Below, piece after piece: positions 45,463 to 53,650 of a stretch of DNA of 64,000 nucleotides (positions are counted from its first letter, which is position 1; each line of letters starts with the position of its first letter). The position numbers and the translations under genes are program-made. The notes under the pieces are model-generated. The model ran no database searches, was not told where the DNA came from, and worked only from the letters and a program-made list of their open reading frames with translations. The stretch is taken from NCBI GenBank assembly GCA_017392525.1, contig JAFOVD010000027.1:1-64000 (forward strand), in the 5' to 3' direction. The DNA comes from Lachnospiraceae bacterium. Its GTDB lineage: Bacteria > Bacillota > Clostridia > Lachnospirales > Lachnospiraceae.

Positions 45463-46254
45463 ATGGTCACAGCTAGTTTTTCATTAGTCACATTTGAATA
45501 CTTTTTATTAGTATTGGTAAGGGTTGCAACATTTGTATTTGTTGCACCCTTTTTTAGCCTACCCAATGTTCCTAATAGAGTGAAAATAGGAACGGCGTGT
45601 TTTATGTCGCTCTTAATTGTTCTGATGGTTAAACCGGAGAGCTCTTATGCATATGAATCAGTAATCGGTTATGCAGTTGTTGTGTTTCGAGAGGCGGCAA
45701 CAGGCCTGTTAATAGGGTTTGGTGCAAGTATCTGTAATCATATTGTATTATTTGCCGGTAACATTATTGATATGGATATAGGTATTTCTATGGCACAGGA
45801 ATTTAATCCTGCAATGAAGACTCAGTCCACAATCACCGGTGAAATGTATTTCTATGGCGTTAACTTACTGCTTTTGGCCAGTGGAATGTATCGTTATTTG
45901 ATTCGTGCAATAATAGAATCATTTCAATTGATTCCTGTTGGCGGTGCGGCTTTTGAAACGGATCATCTGTTGGAATCTATGACGGACTATATGACTCAAT
46001 CTTTTGTGATTGCATTTCGTATTATGCTTCCGATTTTTGCTACCATGCTGATTATGAATTGCGTTCTTGGAATCATGGCTAAGGTTGCTCCACAGATGAA
46101 TATGTTTTCAGTAGGTATTCAGCTGAAAATTCTTGCCGGATTTGCAGTTTTGTTTTTAACAATTTTCCTTTTGCCGGATGTTGCGGATTTTATTTTTAAA
46201 GAAATGAAAAAAATGATTATCGCATTTATTAAGGGCATGTATCAGGAGGGGTAG
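45463..46254 (+). CDS. fliR: Flagellar export gate protein FliR
   Basis: 263 residues with multiple membrane helices. APFFSLPNVPNRVKIGTA, GFGASICNHIVLFAGNIIDM and MAKVAPQMNMFSVGIQLKI are conserved in FliR. Completes the FliPQR pore. Three bases separate it from flhB. Confidence 0.95.
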   Translation: MVTASFSLVTFEYFLLVLVRVATFVFVAPFFSLPNVPNRVKIGTACFMSLLIVLMVKPESSYAYESVIGYAVVVFREAATGLLIGFGASICNHIVLFAGNIIDMDIGISMAQEFNPAMKTQSTITGEMYFYGVNLLLLASGMYRYLIRAIIESFQLIPVGGAAFETDHLLESMTDYMTQSFVIAFRIMLPIFATMLIMNCVLGIMAKVAPQMNMFSVGIQLKILAGFAVLFLTIFLLPDVADFIFKEMKKMIIAFIKGMYQEG

Positions 46255-46257
46255 TGT

Positions 46258-47379
46258 ATGAGTGAACTTATACTGAAATACAACCTCCAGTTTTTTGCTG
46301 ATGGTGAAGGTGGAGAAAAAACAGAGCAGGCGACAGATAAAAAGTTACGTGAGGCAAGAAATAAGGGCCAGGTTGCTAAGAGTAAAGAGGTGGGTAATGC
46401 CACAGAACTCATTGCGCTTTTCCTGTTATTGAAGTTCTATGGACAGATGATGGGTAGTCGCTTTATAAATATTTTTCAGTGGATATATGAAAAATTAATT
46501 CCAGATTTTATAACACAACATAGAAGCGGTTTGTCACCCCAGGCTGCCAGTGGACTTCTGGTGCAAGTGTTTGCTCAAATGGCACTTGTCATTTTCCCGT
46601 TTTTTTTAGCTGGTGTTGGGATTTCAATTCTTGCCAATGTTGTGCAAATTGGATTTAAGGTTACGCCGGAAACAATGAAACCTTCATTTAACAAATTGAA
46701 TCCGGCCAGTGGAGTCAAGCGTTTGTTTTCTAAACAGCAGCTTTTTGAATTGGGCAAATCTCTTTTGAAGGTTTTTATTATTCTGTATATAGCATATACC
46801 TGTATAAAAGATCATATTATGGAGTTGTTTGTTCTGTTTGATGTGTCTTTGAATGGTGCTCTTGCACTGGTTTTTTCTATTGTGGTTGATACAGGACTTC
46901 GAATAAGTCTTATGTATATTATTGTTGCTTTTGCAGATTTTGTTTATCAGAAGATTCATTTTAAGAATGAAATGAAGATGACAAAGCAAGAGGTTAAGGA
47001 TGAGTACAAGAATTCTGAAGGTGATCCTCAGATCAAAGGACAGCAGAAGAGACGTATGCAGGAGGCAAGCCGAAGGCGTATGATGCAATCGGTTCCTCAG
47101 GCGGATGTCGTAATCACAAACCCAACGCATCTTGCAGTTGCGATTAAATATGATAAAGATAATTACAGTGCGCCAACAGTTTTGGCAAAGGGTGCTGACT
47201 ACCTTGCAAAAAGAATTAAAGATTCAGCCAAGGAACATCATATTGATATTGTTGAAAACAAGCCCCTTGCTAGAGCGCTTTATGCTACTGTAGATGTGGG
47301 GGAGGAGATTCCACCGGAATTGTATGAGGCTGTTGCAGAGATTTTGGCAATGGTTTACAAGAAGAAAGGAAACTTTTAG
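46258..47379 (+). CDS. flhB: Flagellar export switch protein FlhB
   Basis: 373 residues. Starts with a short lead (LQFFADGEGGEKTEQAT) then KKLREARNKGQVAKSKEV; four membrane helices; the cytoplasmic part has the autocleavage site NPTH (VVITNPTHLAVAIKY) and VENKPLARALYATVDVGEEI. It switches the export apparatus from hook to filament substrates together with FliK. AGGAGGGG precedes the start. Confidence 0.97.
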   Translation: MSELILKYNLQFFADGEGGEKTEQATDKKLREARNKGQVAKSKEVGNATELIALFLLLKFYGQMMGSRFINIFQWIYEKLIPDFITQHRSGLSPQAASGLLVQVFAQMALVIFPFFLAGVGISILANVVQIGFKVTPETMKPSFNKLNPASGVKRLFSKQQLFELGKSLLKVFIILYIAYTCIKDHIMELFVLFDVSLNGALALVFSIVVDTGLRISLMYIIVAFADFVYQKIHFKNEMKMTKQEVKDEYKNSEGDPQIKGQQKRRMQEASRRRMMQSVPQADVVITNPTHLAVAIKYDKDNYSAPTVLAKGADYLAKRIKDSAKEHHIDIVENKPLARALYATVDVGEEIPPELYEAVAEILAMVYKKKGNF

Positions 47380-47385
47380 AAGTAC

Positions 47386-47414
47386 TTTCGATAGACTATA
47401 AAATTTGGTAAAAT
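47386..47414 (+). promoter_or_regulatory. Possible internal promoter before flhA
   Basis: TTTCGA (47386-47391), a 17-base spacer and TAAAAT (47409-47414) in a 70-base AT-rich gap between flhB and flhA, the longest gap in this part of the cluster. The -35 is poor. Confidence 0.3.
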
Positions 47415-47449
47415 AAAATCGAAATATTATTGAAAGGAGTGGAATAAAC

Positions 47450-49495
47450 ATGAGCTTGAGTATTAATAAAGCTGATGTCGGAGTTGTAGCTTATTTATTG
47501 GCTGCAGTCATGTTTTTCATTATACCTATTCCATCCTTTCTTTTGGATGTTATGTTGGGCTTAAATATTATGCTGGCATTGATTATTCTTCTTAATGTTT
47601 TGTTTGTAGAAGAAGTACTGGATATGTCATTTTTCCCAACACTTTTGCTTTTTACAACGATTTTTAGAATTTCTCTTAATGTATCGTCAACAAGATTAAT
47701 TCTTTCAACAGGTGCACCTGGTAACGTCGTTACTACTTTCGGCCAGTTTGTTGGCGGCGGTGATTTGGTTATCGGTGTAATCGTATTTATCGTTTTAGTT
47801 ATTATTCAGTTTGTTGTTATCAATAAGGGTTCAGAGCGAGTGGCTGAAGTATCTGCTCGATTTACTTTGGATGCTATGCCGGGTAAGCAGATGGCTATCG
47901 ATGCTGATTTGAATACCGGCGCAATTACTGATAAAGAGGCAAAAGAAAAAAGAGAAAAAATCCAAAAGGAATCAAGCTTCTTTGGTTCTATGGATGGTGC
48001 GACAAAGTACGTAAAGGGAGATGCCACTGCGGGCCTGATTATTACGGCTATCAATCTGGTTGGTGGAACCATTATGGGAGTTATGAATCAGGGACTTGGC
48101 TTTTCTGATGCGATTCAGCAGTATGGTATTTTGACAATCGGTGATGGACTTTCATCTCAGATTCCATCCCTCTTAATTTCGCTTTCAACGGGTATTCTTG
48201 TTACGAAGGGTTCGCAGGAGGCTGATTTCAGTGGAACACTTGTCAAGCAGTTGTTTGGTATTCCAAGAGTACTATATATTGTTGGTATTTCCATGATCTT
48301 GTTAGGTCTGGTTACACCGTTAAATTTTTTCCTTTTTGGAGCATACGGAGCAGTAATGCTGGTTGCAGGTCGATCTATTGATAAAGCAATTACCGTGGGA
48401 ACAACAGAGGAAGAGGTGACACAGGAAGAAGAGGAAGTAGAAGAAATTCGAAAACCGGAGAATGTTGTATCTCTGTTACAGGTTGATCCTATAGAATTAG
48501 AGTTCGGTTATGGTATTATTCCTCTGGCCGATGTAAATCAGGGCGGTGATCTGTTGGATCGAGTAGTTATGATCAGAAGGCAGATTGCATTGGAACTTGG
48601 TACTGTTGTTCCGATTATTCGTCTTAGAGATAATATTCAGCTAAATCCGAATCAGTACATAATCAAGATAAAGGGTATCCAGGTGACGGAAGGTGAAATC
48701 CTGTTTGATCATTACATGGCCATGGATCCTGGATATGTAGAAGAGGAGATTACGGGTATACCTACATTTGAACCATCGTTCCATCTTCCTGCAATCTGGA
48801 TTACAGAGAGTCAGAGGGAGAGAGCGGAGAGCTTAGGATATACGGTTGTCGATCCACCTTCTATCATAGCAACGCATTTAACAGAAGTGATTCGATCACA
48901 TATTGCAGAACTGCTTACAAGGCAGGATGTTAATAATCTTATTGATAATCTTAAGGAATCCAATCCTGCTCTTGTTGATGAATTGTATCCAAAACTTATG
49001 GGGCTTGGAGAAGTTCAGAAGGTATTGCAGAACTTACTATCAGAAGGCGTTTCTATTCGAGATTTGCTATCGATTTTTGAAAATTTAGCAGATCATGCGG
49101 CAGCCACAAGGGATACTGATGTTTTGACAGAATATGTAAGACAGGGACTTCGCGCAGCGATTTCCAGCAAATATTTCCCGGCTAATGAAACAACTTCGGT
49201 AATTACGCTGGATCCAAAGCTTGAGCAGGAAATCATGGCGTCTGTTAAACAGACGGAGCAGGGTGCATATTTAACACTTGATCCTGAGCGAACCAGAGCG
49301 ATTATAGATGATTTAGGACAGAAGTTAGAGCAGTTTGAGCAGATGGGTAAGATGCCAATCGTAGTATGCTCTCCGATTGTCCGAATGTATTTTAAGAAAA
49401 TGACACAAGACTACTACAAGGATCTAATTGTTATTTCATTTAATGAGGTAGAGCCTAATGTAGAATTACAATCAATAGGGATGGTGACAGGCTAA
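47450..49495 (+). CDS. flhA: Flagellar export gate protein FlhA
   Basis: 681 residues. Eight membrane helices in the first half; FHIPEP-family motif region with ERVAEVSARFTLDAMPGKQM and IDADLNTGAITDKEAKEKRE; the C-terminal cytoplasmic domain begins near VVSLLQVDPIELEFGYGIIP and forms the nonameric ring that docks chaperone-substrate complexes. TGAAAGGAG precedes the ATG. Confidence 0.97.
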   Translation: MSLSINKADVGVVAYLLAAVMFFIIPIPSFLLDVMLGLNIMLALIILLNVLFVEEVLDMSFFPTLLLFTTIFRISLNVSSTRLILSTGAPGNVVTTFGQFVGGGDLVIGVIVFIVLVIIQFVVINKGSERVAEVSARFTLDAMPGKQMAIDADLNTGAITDKEAKEKREKIQKESSFFGSMDGATKYVKGDATAGLIITAINLVGGTIMGVMNQGLGFSDAIQQYGILTIGDGLSSQIPSLLISLSTGILVTKGSQEADFSGTLVKQLFGIPRVLYIVGISMILLGLVTPLNFFLFGAYGAVMLVAGRSIDKAITVGTTEEEVTQEEEEVEEIRKPENVVSLLQVDPIELEFGYGIIPLADVNQGGDLLDRVVMIRRQIALELGTVVPIIRLRDNIQLNPNQYIIKIKGIQVTEGEILFDHYMAMDPGYVEEEITGIPTFEPSFHLPAIWITESQRERAESLGYTVVDPPSIIATHLTEVIRSHIAELLTRQDVNNLIDNLKESNPALVDELYPKLMGLGEVQKVLQNLLSEGVSIRDLLSIFENLADHAAATRDTDVLTEYVRQGLRAAISSKYFPANETTSVITLDPKLEQEIMASVKQTEQGAYLTLDPERTRAIIDDLGQKLEQFEQMGKMPIVVCSPIVRMYFKKMTQDYYKDLIVISFNEVEPNVELQSIGMVTG

Positions 49496-49496
49496 G

Positions 49497-50879
49497 ATGA
49501 CCATAAAAAAGTTCCAGGGAACAACGAAAGAAGAGGCGATTAAGGCAGCGAAAGACGAATTTGGCGATCAGGTTGTCATAATGAATGTGCGTGAGATTCG
49601 ACCATCAGGTTTATTTGGAATTTTTCGCAAAAGTACTTATGAAGTTACAGCTGCAATTGAAGATGGCGCCAAAAGAGCAAAGACTTATGATTCTATAGCA
49701 CATAAGATGGATGCTGTAGTAGAAAAGAAGACTCCGGTTACAGAGGGGGGACATATTTCTATAGCTGCGGATGAAGAGATAACTGTTCCACCGGTGGAAG
49801 ATCCGATGGAAAGTATCAAAAAAGAGGTGCCTAAGAATTCTGCTCTTATGCAGAATTCCAAAAACAGCATGGATGAAAATGATTTGCAATCCGCTTTTAA
49901 AGCTGTAAATGAAGTGATTAAGGCGGGTACAATTCCTTCGGTTACTGAGGCTCAAACATACAACAAAAATGCTAAGATTATTCAGGCTGACGGTCGTGGC
50001 TCTTATATGAAGCGTGAGTCGGCAGTGGTTGAGGACAAGAGTTCAGAACTACAAACCAGACCGGATCGTACGCCAAAAGGTCAGACAAATATGGCATTTG
50101 TAAAGATGCTGTATAATGTTTTGCTTTCAAATGAAGTTGACGAAAAATACATTAACCAGTTAATTGAAGATATGGATAAGGTTTTGTCCTCTGGAAACAG
50201 TCTGGATTATGTTCTGTCCAATGTTTATCAGAAACTTGTATTGAATATGGGAAAGCCTTCTGTTATTCAGTTTAGAGGCAAAAAACCTTTGGTTGTCTTT
50301 CTGATTGGACCAACCGGTGTTGGTAAGACAACAACCATTGCTAAGATTGCTTCAAAGTATAAGTTGGAGCACGGTAAGAAAGTTGCAATGATTACAAGTG
50401 ATACATATCGTATTGCGGCGACTGATCAGTTACGGACTTATGCAAATATTTTGGATACACCATTGTCTGTAGTATATTCTTCAGATGAAATCAATGATGC
50501 GATTTCCAAAATGAAGGATTATGATTTGATTCTGGTTGATACAGCAGGTTTCTCTCATAAGAATCAGGAACAGAAAGCGGATATGCAGAAGCTTTTGGAA
50601 AATCTGGATTCTTCATATGAGAAGGCAGTATATCTTGTGCTAAGTGCAACCACAAAGTACAAGGATTTGAAGGAGATTATAGATACTTATGCTGTGTTTA
50701 CAAAGTTCCGTTTGATTTTTACTAAACTGGATGAAACAACAGCATATGGAAATATTTTAAATTGTAAACTATATTCGGGGGCTGATTTATCTTATGTAAC
50801 CACTGGTCAGAATGTACCAGATGATATGGAAGTAGTAGATACTCAGCATATTGTTAAGCAATTATTGGGAGGTCATTAA
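49497..50879 (+). CDS. flhF: SRP-family GTPase FlhF
   Basis: 460 residues. A short N-terminal motif (FQGTTKEEAIKAAKDEFGDQ), a variable linker, then the NG domain with P-loop GPTGVGKTTTIAKIA, VAMITSDTYRIAATDQLRTY, LVDTAGFSHKN and FTKLDETTAYGNIL. It governs flagellar placement with FlhG. Its stop overlaps the flhG start. Confidence 0.96.
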   Translation: MTIKKFQGTTKEEAIKAAKDEFGDQVVIMNVREIRPSGLFGIFRKSTYEVTAAIEDGAKRAKTYDSIAHKMDAVVEKKTPVTEGGHISIAADEEITVPPVEDPMESIKKEVPKNSALMQNSKNSMDENDLQSAFKAVNEVIKAGTIPSVTEAQTYNKNAKIIQADGRGSYMKRESAVVEDKSSELQTRPDRTPKGQTNMAFVKMLYNVLLSNEVDEKYINQLIEDMDKVLSSGNSLDYVLSNVYQKLVLNMGKPSVIQFRGKKPLVVFLIGPTGVGKTTTIAKIASKYKLEHGKKVAMITSDTYRIAATDQLRTYANILDTPLSVVYSSDEINDAISKMKDYDLILVDTAGFSHKNQEQKADMQKLLENLDSSYEKAVYLVLSATTKYKDLKEIIDTYAVFTKFRLIFTKLDETTAYGNILNCKLYSGADLSYVTTGQNVPDDMEVVDTQHIVKQLLGGH

Positions 50880-51748
50880 TGGACCAGGCAGAACAGCTGA
50901 GAAATGTTATAAAACAGAAAAACCAAAGAAATGTATCAAATGCCAAGGTTCTTACAATAACAAGCGGTAAGGGTGGCGTTGGAAAGTCAAATACCGCCGT
51001 TAATCTTGCTATTCAGTTTCGTAAGATGGGAAAACGGGTTATTATTTTTGATGCGGATATTGGTTTGGCCAATGTCGAAGTTATGTTTGGTACTGTGCCG
51101 GAGTATAATTTAAGTGATCTGATTTATAATGGTAAAAATATCCGGGAAATCATTACAAAGGGGCCTATGGATATTGGGTTTATTTCCGGTGGTTCAGGAA
51201 TAATAAGCTTGAACAATTTGAATCGTGATCAGATTGATTATCTGGTTCGATGTTTACAGCAGTTAAATGATTTAACAGATGTTTTGATTATTGATACCGG
51301 CGCCGGGATATCGGATTCTGTATTGGAATTTGTTATTGCAAGTCCGGAGGTGCTTTTAATCACTACACCGGAACCGAGTTCTCTTACAGATTCTTATTCT
51401 ATGGTTAAGGCACTGTATAAGAACCCGAATTTTATCAGAAACGGCACAAATATCCGTTTGATTGCAAATAAAGTATCTTCGGCAGAGGAGGCTAAAGCGG
51501 TATATGAGAAATTGGAACAGGTGACAAGCAAGTTCCTGGGCGGTTCCATTTCCTATTTGGGAATGGTTCCATCGGATCCGTTGTTGGAGAAGGCGGTTCG
51601 TTCTCAGAAAATAGTTTCACTGGACAGCCCGACAGCGAGGGCATCAAAAGCGTATGAGACTATTGCAAAGGCACTTATGGGGCAAAGTCAGGATACATAT
51701 CGTTGGGGGATTTCTCAACTGTTTAATCATTTTGTAAATAAATATTGA
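50879..51748 (+). CDS. flhG: MinD-like ATPase FlhG (YlxH)
   Basis: 289 residues. Deviant Walker A GKGGVGKSNTAVNLA, FDADIGLANVEVMFG and IDTGAGISDSVLEF are typical of FlhG. The N-terminal segment with the DQAEQLR motif activates FlhF GTPase in homologues. It limits flagellar number. Coupled to flhF by TAATG. Confidence 0.96.
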   Translation: MDQAEQLRNVIKQKNQRNVSNAKVLTITSGKGGVGKSNTAVNLAIQFRKMGKRVIIFDADIGLANVEVMFGTVPEYNLSDLIYNGKNIREIITKGPMDIGFISGGSGIISLNNLNRDQIDYLVRCLQQLNDLTDVLIIDTGAGISDSVLEFVIASPEVLLITTPEPSSLTDSYSMVKALYKNPNFIRNGTNIRLIANKVSSAEEAKAVYEKLEQVTSKFLGGSISYLGMVPSDPLLEKAVRSQKIVSLDSPTARASKAYETIAKALMGQSQDTYRWGISQLFNHFVNKY

Positions 51749-51761
51749 TCGAGGCAACGTT

Positions 51762-52502
51762 ATGAAATTACAAGAAATGTTACCGGGAACAAAAATTGAT
51801 TTGAAGATTCTTCAGGACTCAATTAAGGAAGACAATACCGGCGAAGAAGCCATGAATTTCTTGACTTCGGTTTTCGAAATAATCGATGATTCTGTATTTG
51901 AGATGCAGATGCCAATTCAAGGAGGAAGGGTGCTTCTCCTGCCTGTGAATATTCGCTATGAAGCAGTTTTCATTATGGAGGAGGGATTATTTAAAGCTGA
52001 GTGTGTTGTAATAAATCGATATAAGAAAGGTAATTTTTATTTGTTGCGAGCGAAGTTAACGACATCGCTCGTGAAATATCAAAGGCGACAGTTTTATCGT
52101 TTCCCATGTAATGTACAGATGATATATGCTGCATTACCGGAGGAAAAGGCAAAACTTGATTCGATGGGAGAAATAAGAACCAGCATGAAGGAAGGGCCTT
52201 CCGGGATGGTGGTTCGTGGTTATGGAACTATATTGGATATCAGCGGTGGTGGGTTACGCTTTTCATCATCGTTCGACCTGAGTAGAGAGAAATATCTGTA
52301 TCTTCAGTTCACAATTGAAGTTGGCGGTGAAAAGAAAAATCTCGAACAAGTAGGGTACATAATAGAATCAAAAAAAATAGAAGGTTCGAATAAATACATG
52401 AATCGTGTGAAGATTCTTTTCAAAGATACAGATTATCAGGAGCTGATTGTGCGTTATATCTTCGAAGGAGAAAGGAGATTACGCCAAGAAGGGGCGAGAT
52501 AA
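51762..52502 (+). CDS. PilZ-domain c-di-GMP-binding protein, YcgR-like
   Basis: 246 residues. N-terminal YcgR-like domain (about 1-100), then a C-terminal PilZ domain with the RxxxR motif (R109 and R113 in RRQFYRFP) and DISGGGLRF at 159-167, so both c-di-GMP-binding signatures are intact. In other bacteria YcgR/DgrA act as flagellar brakes. The stop abuts the cheB start. Confidence 0.88.
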   Translation: MKLQEMLPGTKIDLKILQDSIKEDNTGEEAMNFLTSVFEIIDDSVFEMQMPIQGGRVLLLPVNIRYEAVFIMEEGLFKAECVVINRYKKGNFYLLRAKLTTSLVKYQRRQFYRFPCNVQMIYAALPEEKAKLDSMGEIRTSMKEGPSGMVVRGYGTILDISGGGLRFSSSFDLSREKYLYLQFTIEVGGEKKNLEQVGYIIESKKIEGSNKYMNRVKILFKDTDYQELIVRYIFEGERRLRQEGAR

Positions 52503-53645
52503 ATGATAAAGATTTTGGTTGCTGATGACTCTGCACTCGTGAGAAAGGTTCTGTGTGATATAATCAATGCAGATCCTGATTTGCAAGTGACAGATAGCTG
52601 TATGGATGGATTAAGTGCATATGAGAGTGCAATGGCAGGGGAATATGATTGCATTGTGATGGAGATGTATCTTCCTAAGATGAATGGAATTGATGTCATC
52701 CAGAAATTACAAGATAATCAGAAAAAAATCCCAATTATCATTGTGACTTCTTCTCTGAAGGAGGATACGGATCTTAAGGAGACAGTAAAGCAGTATGGAG
52801 CTGTTGAATTTGTAATTAGACCGTTTCGTCTGTTCTCAGAAGAGCGTACGTCTTTCGAACTGAAATTGATTGGTGGAATCAGAAACTTGTTAAAGTTAGG
52901 AAAGCCAATGGCTGTGCCTCCGCCAAGATATGTGGAACCGGTACAGAAGAGACCGGAACCTGTTCGGAAGCCGATGGAGAGTGTGGCTTCGAAAAAAGTG
53001 GAAACTGCACCTGCAACTACGCCTGTAAGAACAACGAATCAAACTGCTTCTTCAGAGGTATTCCGAGGAAAACGGCGATTGGTTGCAATTGCTTCGTCTA
53101 CCGGTGGACCGCAGGCGTTGCATACTATGATTCCGATGTTGCCAAAGCTCAATGTGCCGGTTGTTATCGTACAGCATATGCCAAAGGGATTTACAGAATC
53201 ATTAGCTGAAAGAATTGATCAGAAATCTGTTATGCGTATTAAAGAGGCAGAGGATGGTGAGATTCTTCAACCAAATGTGATTTATCTTGCGCCGGGAGGC
53301 AGACATCTTGAAATCAAAGAGAATTCTAGTCGACAGAATTACTGTAGAGTTTATGATGATCCGCCGGTAAATAATTTGAGACCTTGCGCAGATGTTATGT
53401 ATCGATCTTTGGAATCTTGTTCATTTGACGAAATTGTTTGCGTAGTTCTGACTGGCATGGGCCAGGATGGATCAGATGGTATCGCTTCTTTAGGGCAGAA
53501 GAAGAAGATATACACGATTACGCAGACGGAGGAAACATGTGTAGTTTATGGTATGCCTAAGGCGGCGGATCAAAGAGGTTTGTCAAATGAATCCGCGGCA
53601 ATAACGAAAATTGCTAGTTCAATAGCAAAGAAACTGGGGGTATGA
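52503..53645 (+). CDS. cheB: Chemotaxis methylesterase/deamidase CheB with a degenerate receiver
   Basis: 380 residues. The receiver (1-120) keeps acidic D8/D9, but the phospho-acceptor position is Glu54 (IVMEMYLPKMNG) and the conserved Lys is Arg106 (VIRPF). A Pro/Val-rich linker (about 135-185) leads to the methylesterase domain, whose catalytic residues are intact (IASSTGGPQAL, HMPKGFTESLAE, GMGQDGSDG). It demethylates chemoreceptors. Asp-to-Glu may mimic the phosphorylated state. Overlaps the in-frame cheA ATG at 53642. Confidence 0.93.
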   Translation: MIKILVADDSALVRKVLCDIINADPDLQVTDSCMDGLSAYESAMAGEYDCIVMEMYLPKMNGIDVIQKLQDNQKKIPIIIVTSSLKEDTDLKETVKQYGAVEFVIRPFRLFSEERTSFELKLIGGIRNLLKLGKPMAVPPPRYVEPVQKRPEPVRKPMESVASKKVETAPATTPVRTTNQTASSEVFRGKRRLVAIASSTGGPQALHTMIPMLPKLNVPVVIVQHMPKGFTESLAERIDQKSVMRIKEAEDGEILQPNVIYLAPGGRHLEIKENSSRQNYCRVYDDPPVNNLRPCADVMYRSLESCSFDEIVCVVLTGMGQDGSDGIASLGQKKKIYTITQTEETCVVYGMPKAADQRGLSNESAAITKIASSIAKKLGV

Positions 53646-53650
53646 GTTTA

